From positions 68,691-105,799 of the forward strand of contig CALUXC010000005.1 of the NCBI GenBank assembly GCA_944324635.1: a stretch of DNA of 37,109 bases, in the 5' to 3' direction. Every line of letters starts with the position of its first letter. Positions within the stretch are counted from its first letter, which is position 1. The notes under the pieces were generated by a model, which saw only the letters and a program-made list of their open reading frames with translations, ran no database searches and was not told where the DNA came from. A program made the translations under genes and the position numbers. Origin of the DNA: Candidatus Avelusimicrobium intestinipullorum. GTDB taxonomy: Bacteria; Elusimicrobiota; Elusimicrobia; Elusimicrobiales; Elusimicrobiaceae. Shown here piece after piece: positions 33,792 to 37,109 of this stretch.

Positions 33792-34915
33792 TTAAAATAT
33801 TCGTCCATCTTAAGGGCTAGCAGTTCTTGCAAGTCCTTAATTTGTATTTTAACAATTTCTTTTGCTTTTTCTACTTGCTGAACAAATTGGGCAAATTGGG
33901 TTTCATCTGTATCACTTGTTTGTATTACAAGATAATCCCCTAACATTGTAGAGGTAATTTGTTTTACAGATGCCGTTGCTGTATTAACCAGTTGGGCCTT
34001 AAAAAACGAAGAAGTAAAAAAACTTTGCAGGAAATATGGATATCTGCTTCTGACTACCGTCATAAAAGCCCCAAAGGTCATTGGCTCCTTAAGATTTGAT
34101 ATTAAGCAAGATTTTCCGACCAATTTGGCGGAACCATTTCGTGCGCACATTAAAATATCGTTTTCTTTTATGAATTTATCATCGGGAATTTTGATATTAG
34201 AGACTCGCACAATATCATCTTCGAGTTCTATTCTATTATTTTGAATATTTCCTGAACGTAAGACTATAATTCCGTCCTTAGAAACATTTACAGGTTTGTA
34301 AGTAAGGCCTATAGTAAAAGTTGCTATATTTTTCAAAGGAATTCGTTCTGACAAGAATCTTTTCCCAAACATCTCCGTAAAGCGGGATTGAATAAGTTCG
34401 TCCAACGCTTTTAGTTGCGTTTCCTTGACACGAATACCTTCTTCTATACTGCTGAGCAATTCTCCTATGTGAGCTTGTTCGTTTTCATCAACACTAGGGA
34501 TTGTAAACTTTGCCAAATCTTTGGGGCTTATATTGGGCTGAGCACTCCCATGAGCCCGATGCAAGATAAGGCGAGATATATATTGTAAATAATATTTAAA
34601 AAAAAGTTCTGTGCGAGGATTTTTATTAATTGGCCTAATAATTCCTACACGCTGGTTGACTAAATATTGTTTGTCCGCCAATGAATATATAGTAGATTTC
34701 CCTGTGGTTGCTCCTGAAAGAGCAATAAGGAAATCTCCCTTTTGAGCATAAAATTTTTCATTCGGCTTTTGTGTAGAATATTGGACATCATCTACATTTA
34801 ACCTGCCATCAGCGGTGATATTTCCAATCTTTATTATTGGCACACCATGTTGACTGGTATTAAATTCCTTAAAGGCATAGCCTGAAAAAATTGAAAATTT
34901 ATCACTTAAATTCAT
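33788..34915 (-). CDS. hsdS: Type I restriction-modification specificity subunit S
   Basis: Sets the bipartite DNA target of both methylation and cleavage. 375 residues in the usual two-target-domain layout: recognition domain 1 (about 1-140, with SGYAFKEFN and SGATTGKSTIY), the central conserved helix (about 145-185, ending DELIQSRFTEMFG), recognition domain 2 (about 190-330, with LRSGNIQNN and LMCARNGSAKLVGK), and a C-terminal helix (FAQFVQQVEKAKEIV). No Shine-Dalgarno; the start overlaps the hsdM stop by 14 bases, and an in-frame stop lies just upstream, so the start is fixed and translation coupled. It is the most AT-rich of the three genes. The target sequence cannot be read from the protein. 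Confidence 0.94.
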   Translation of the reverse strand: MNLSDKFSIFSGYAFKEFNTSQHGVPIIKIGNITADGRLNVDDVQYSTQKPNEKFYAQKGDFLIALSGATTGKSTIYSLADKQYLVNQRVGIIRPINKNPRTELFFKYYLQYISRLILHRAHGSAQPNISPKDLAKFTIPSVDENEQAHIGELLSSIEEGIRVKETQLKALDELIQSRFTEMFGKRFLSERIPLKNIATFTIGLTYKPVNVSKDGIIVLRSGNIQNNRIELEDDIVRVSNIKIPDDKFIKENDILMCARNGSAKLVGKSCLISNLKEPMTFGAFMTVVRSRYPYFLQSFFTSSFFKAQLVNTATASVKQITSTMLGDYLVIQTSDTDETQFAQFVQQVEKAKEIVKIQIKDLQELLALKMDEYFK

Positions 34916-36422
34916 AGCCGATTTTTTTCATTACTTCGTTAAATTGCTTTTCCAGGGACGTAATGGAGTTCAAAATATCTTTAACGGGGCGGTACTCCTG
35001 CTGAATAATCTCCCGCTCGTGGTATTTATTAAAACTGAGCACATAGCCGTTTTGGGCAATTTCATCCCGGCTTACCAGGAAGGATTTATCTTTGCGGGTA
35101 CGGGTGGCTTCTCCTTTTAAGTTATGGAAGCGGGCCACAATGTCGGGGATGTCGTTCTCTTTTATTTCATCCCGTTTTTTGTTAAGGGTAAAGCCGTCAT
35201 TTTCCATATTGTAAAGCCATACTTTATCCGTCCCGCCCGAATTGGTTTTGGTAAAAATTAAAATACCTGTTTGTACACCTGAATAAGGCTCAAATACGCC
35301 TTGCGGCATAAAAATGACGGCTTCCAATTTTTGGTTATCCACTAATTCCTTGCGCAAGGTGGTGTATGCTTTTTCGTTCGTGTTATTAAGCACACCCACC
35401 GGCACAACGGAAGCGCACCGCCCGCCCACCTTAAGCAGGCGCAAAAACAGCGCCAAAAACAATAGTTCCGTGGCTTTGGTGCCGCCGCTAATGGCCGTTA
35501 AACTTTTGGACACGGTGGACGGCTCCAAACTGCCGGAAAAGGGCGGGTTGGCCAGAATCAGCGAGTATTGGGCCTTTTCGTCATAATCTTGAGACAGGGA
35601 GTTATTGTATTTAATGGTAGGATTATCTACATTGTGCAAGGTCATGTTCATACAGCCAATGCGGAGCATATCCGTATCGGTATCAAAACCCGTAAACATG
35701 TTATTGTGAAAATGAGCATTATTGGCTTTATTTAGCAAGTCCTTTGCGTAATGGGTTTGCACGTATCTGGCCGCGGCAGTTAAAAAGCCCGCCGTACCCA
35801 TAGCGGGGTCTACAATAGTATCTTTAAGGGTAGGCTGTACTAAATCCACCATCATTTGGGTAATGTGCCTGGGCGTTCTAAATTGTCCATTATCTCCGCT
35901 TGTAGCCATTTTGGAAAGGAGGTATTCATAGCAATCTCCCATTAAGTCCTTATCACTAAGGCCGAGGCTTTCATCACTTAAAGAATCTACCATTTTGCTT
36001 AAAATATACGGCGTGGTAACTGCAAATTCTGCCTTCTCCATAAAATTGGCAAAGGCGGTGGCTTTGTTTGACTTTAACTGTTTAATGAAAGGAAAGACAT
36101 TATTTTTAAGGTTCTCAAACATTCGTTTAGGTTCAAAATGTTTGAAAATAGACCAACGCAAATCTTGATAGGGTACAGAAATTTTATTGTCTTTATCCGT
36201 ATAGGTGCCTGATTTAAAAATAGGATCTTTAAGTGTGGCTTTAATGCCGTGGGCAAGTTGGTCGTTTACAACACGCTCCTGCTTAATTTGGTTATCGTCC
36301 AAACTCTTAATAAAAATAAGATAGGTAATCTGCTGAATATCTATCCATGGGTTAGTCATTTGGTTGCTCCACATAGCATCCCAAAGTCTATCCAATTTAT
36401 TTTTCACGGCTCCTGTAATCAT
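34902..36422 (-). CDS. hsdM: Type I restriction-modification methyltransferase subunit M
   Basis: N6-adenine methyltransferase that, with HsdS, protects the host's sites. The frame opens at 36470, but AGGGG lies 5 bases before the ATG at 36422 and MITGAVKNKLDRLWDAMWSNQ starts as the family does, so I place the start there (506 residues). An HsdM N-terminal helical domain comes first, then the S-adenosylmethionine motif DPAMGTAGFL near 204-213 and the catalytic NPPF near 291-294. It is the first gene of the hsdM-hsdS-hsdR operon. Possible weak promoter: TTGCTA and TATATG just beyond 36470 on the minus strand. Confidence 0.95.
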   Translation of the reverse strand: MITGAVKNKLDRLWDAMWSNQMTNPWIDIQQITYLIFIKSLDDNQIKQERVVNDQLAHGIKATLKDPIFKSGTYTDKDNKISVPYQDLRWSIFKHFEPKRMFENLKNNVFPFIKQLKSNKATAFANFMEKAEFAVTTPYILSKMVDSLSDESLGLSDKDLMGDCYEYLLSKMATSGDNGQFRTPRHITQMMVDLVQPTLKDTIVDPAMGTAGFLTAAARYVQTHYAKDLLNKANNAHFHNNMFTGFDTDTDMLRIGCMNMTLHNVDNPTIKYNNSLSQDYDEKAQYSLILANPPFSGSLEPSTVSKSLTAISGGTKATELLFLALFLRLLKVGGRCASVVPVGVLNNTNEKAYTTLRKELVDNQKLEAVIFMPQGVFEPYSGVQTGILIFTKTNSGGTDKVWLYNMENDGFTLNKKRDEIKENDIPDIVARFHNLKGEATRTRKDKSFLVSRDEIAQNGYVLSFNKYHEREIIQQEYRPVKDILNSITSLEKQFNEVMKKIGYEFK

Positions 36423-36470
36423 ACCTGCCCCTGTAAAGTATTGTTTAACATTTCTATTTACATTTAGCAT

Positions 36471-36680
36471 ATAAAATTAGACGGCAAAGTAGCAAAAAAG
36501 AACGGATTAAAATAGAACCATTGCCCCACTGACAAATAGGCCTTTTGGCCCTATCATCTATAAATTATATTTCCCATAATAAGATGCTGGAAATAAGAAG
36601 GCTTATGCAATCCTGTGCAAAGCGTCGGTAGCACTCCTAGGCTGTTTACCTAATGCAATATTTCTAAGCAAAAGTTGAAA
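36471..36680. other. Intergenic region upstream of hsdM
   Basis: No gene. It holds the presumed hsdM promoter region and a GGCC-TTTT-GGCC inverted repeat (about 36540-36551). Nothing else is recognised before the repeats starting at 36681. Confidence 0.4.
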
Positions 36681-36700
36681 ATGGTTTACACTTACCCATT
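36681..36700 (+). repeat. VYTY repeat, copy 1
   Basis: ATGGTTTACACTTACCCATT, the most diverged of three copies. It opens a frame MVYTYPLYRTGKKTFA and then stops. Preceded by TTGAAA. Confidence 0.7.
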
Positions 36701-36783
36701 ATATAGAACGGGAAAGAAGACTTTTGCCTAAAAGGCCCCGGATATATAGGTGGAAAGTTACGTACCTCAAATAGGAATTGTAA

Positions 36784-36803
36784 ATGGTATACACTTATAC
36801 ATT
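36784..36803 (+). repeat. VYTY repeat, copy 2
   Basis: ATGGTATACACTTATACATT, 103 bases after copy 1. It opens a 12-codon frame MVYTYTLSSKGG; AGGA lies 9 bases upstream. The core GTATA-CACT-TATAC is a palindrome. Confidence 0.75.
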
Positions 36804-36907
36804 AAGTAGCAAGGGAGGATAAGAAATTATAACGGGATTTATAAGTTCTAATGGCAGTTTATAAGGCCACACAAAAAGCCCATAACTTTTATTAAGAGGG
36901 ATTAAAA

Positions 36908-36927
36908 AAGGTATACACTTATACATT
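36908..36927 (+). repeat. VYTY repeat, copy 3
   Basis: AAGGTATACACTTATACATT, 124 bases after copy 2 and matching it at 19 of 20 positions. ATG is replaced by AAG; GAGGG lies 7 bases upstream. The frame continues for 37 codons (VYTYTFVEPERV... to KRWY) and stops at 37019-37021. Confidence 0.75.
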
Positions 36928-36992
36928 TGTTGAACCCGAAAGAGTTCCCAGATTGAAAAATCTTGGATTTGAACTGAGGAGATTCGACAAAT

Positions 36993-37109
36993 ATGATAGA
37001 TCGAATAAAAGGTGGTATTGAACCAGAAAATATAAAAGAATTGTGGCCTGGGGCGATAGAGTCCTTGAAAGCCCAGCGAATTAAGAATCCCCACAATAAA
37101 CCTGTGGTG
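36993..37109 (+). CDS. Start of an unidentified ORF running off the right edge
   Basis: 39 open codons from ATG at 36993 to the end of the window, beginning MIDRIKGGIEPENIKELWPG. GAGGAG lies about 11 bases upstream, somewhat far. An in-frame TGA at 36975 limits upstream extension. It overlaps the frame that follows repeat copy 3. The family is not recognised; it could equally be a remnant. Confidence 0.3.
   Translation, partial: MIDRIKGGIEPENIKELWPGAIESLKAQRIKNPHNKPVV

Noticed and set aside
36681..36927. CRISPR array
   Set aside because: Only three short copies with 83- and 104-base gaps of unequal length, drifted sequence and no cas genes.
36795..37094. 99-codon minus-strand frame at the right edge
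   Set aside because: Rich in Ile, Phe, Tyr and Pro from AT-rich antisense reading, no ribosome site, and it runs across the repeat copies.
28136..37109. Integrated element with att repeats at tRNA-Val
   Set aside because: No second copy of the tRNA 3' end and no integrase found in the window; kept only as a possible accessory region.

Overview
The window is a stretch of bacterial chromosome, roughly balanced in GC over its first 28 kb and visibly AT-richer after that. The gene set suggests a gut-type member of the Elusimicrobiota (Elusimicrobiaceae). The pointers are two class III-signal pilins with the FTLIELLVVVLIIGILAA-type N-terminus, one carrying a very large cysteine-rich body, beside ordinary Gram-negative-type housekeeping genes. 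This assignment is an inference from style; there is no rRNA here to settle it.

Layout. (1) 1-7650, minus strand: a tightly packed run hpt-ftsH-glmM-pdxJ-glmS-acpS-nnrD with overlaps or very short gaps. It covers purine salvage, membrane proteolysis, glucosamine-6-phosphate/glucosamine-1-phosphate supply for the cell wall, pyridoxal phosphate, ACP activation and NADHX repair. nnrD runs off the left edge. (2) 7797-9164, plus strand: a secreted protein with a ChaN/Tiki-like domain, closed by a bidirectional terminator. (3) 9202-14425, minus: mutS-mutL coupled to a flavodoxin/2x[4Fe-4S] (EFR1-like) protein. (4) tRNA-Tyr with its own promoter and terminator, a small type IV pilin, and alaS, all minus. 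(5) 18116-20560, plus: HAD phosphatase, a two-helix membrane protein of unknown function, a diacylglycerol/lipid kinase and a secreted or anchored staphylococcal-nuclease-like protein. (6) 20685-22358, minus: a 557-residue pilin-like protein with 44 cysteines, flanked by two near-identical 38-bp hairpin sequences, then a Nudix hydrolase. (7) dnaE, plus, facing a second ChaN/Tiki-like secreted paralogue (minus). The two paralogues share an 18-bp partly palindromic motif upstream, in the same orientation relative to each gene. (8) tRNA-Val with promoter and terminator.

From tRNA-Val rightwards (about 28.2-37.1 kb) the sequence has accessory character: AT-rich, long non-coding stretches, a small GIY-YIG-like protein, a winged-helix-like protein, a possible small RNA, and a complete type I restriction-modification operon transcribed hsdM-hsdS-hsdR on the minus strand. 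HsdM and HsdS would form the methyltransferase and HsdR adds cleavage. Beyond hsdM, the last 650 bases hold three copies of a short repeat (core GGTATACACTTATACATT), each followed by a similar peptide start (VYTY), and the start of an open frame running off the right edge.

The most original signals are the cysteine-repeat pilin and its flanking duplicated hairpins, the shared upstream motif of the two ChaN-like genes, the triple repeat beside hsdM, a promoter-plus-hairpins candidate small RNA, and several genes whose -10-like element sits only 6-9 bases before the ATG with no Shine-Dalgarno sequence (possible leaderless mRNAs). No transposase, integrase, CRISPR array or phage gene was recognised.
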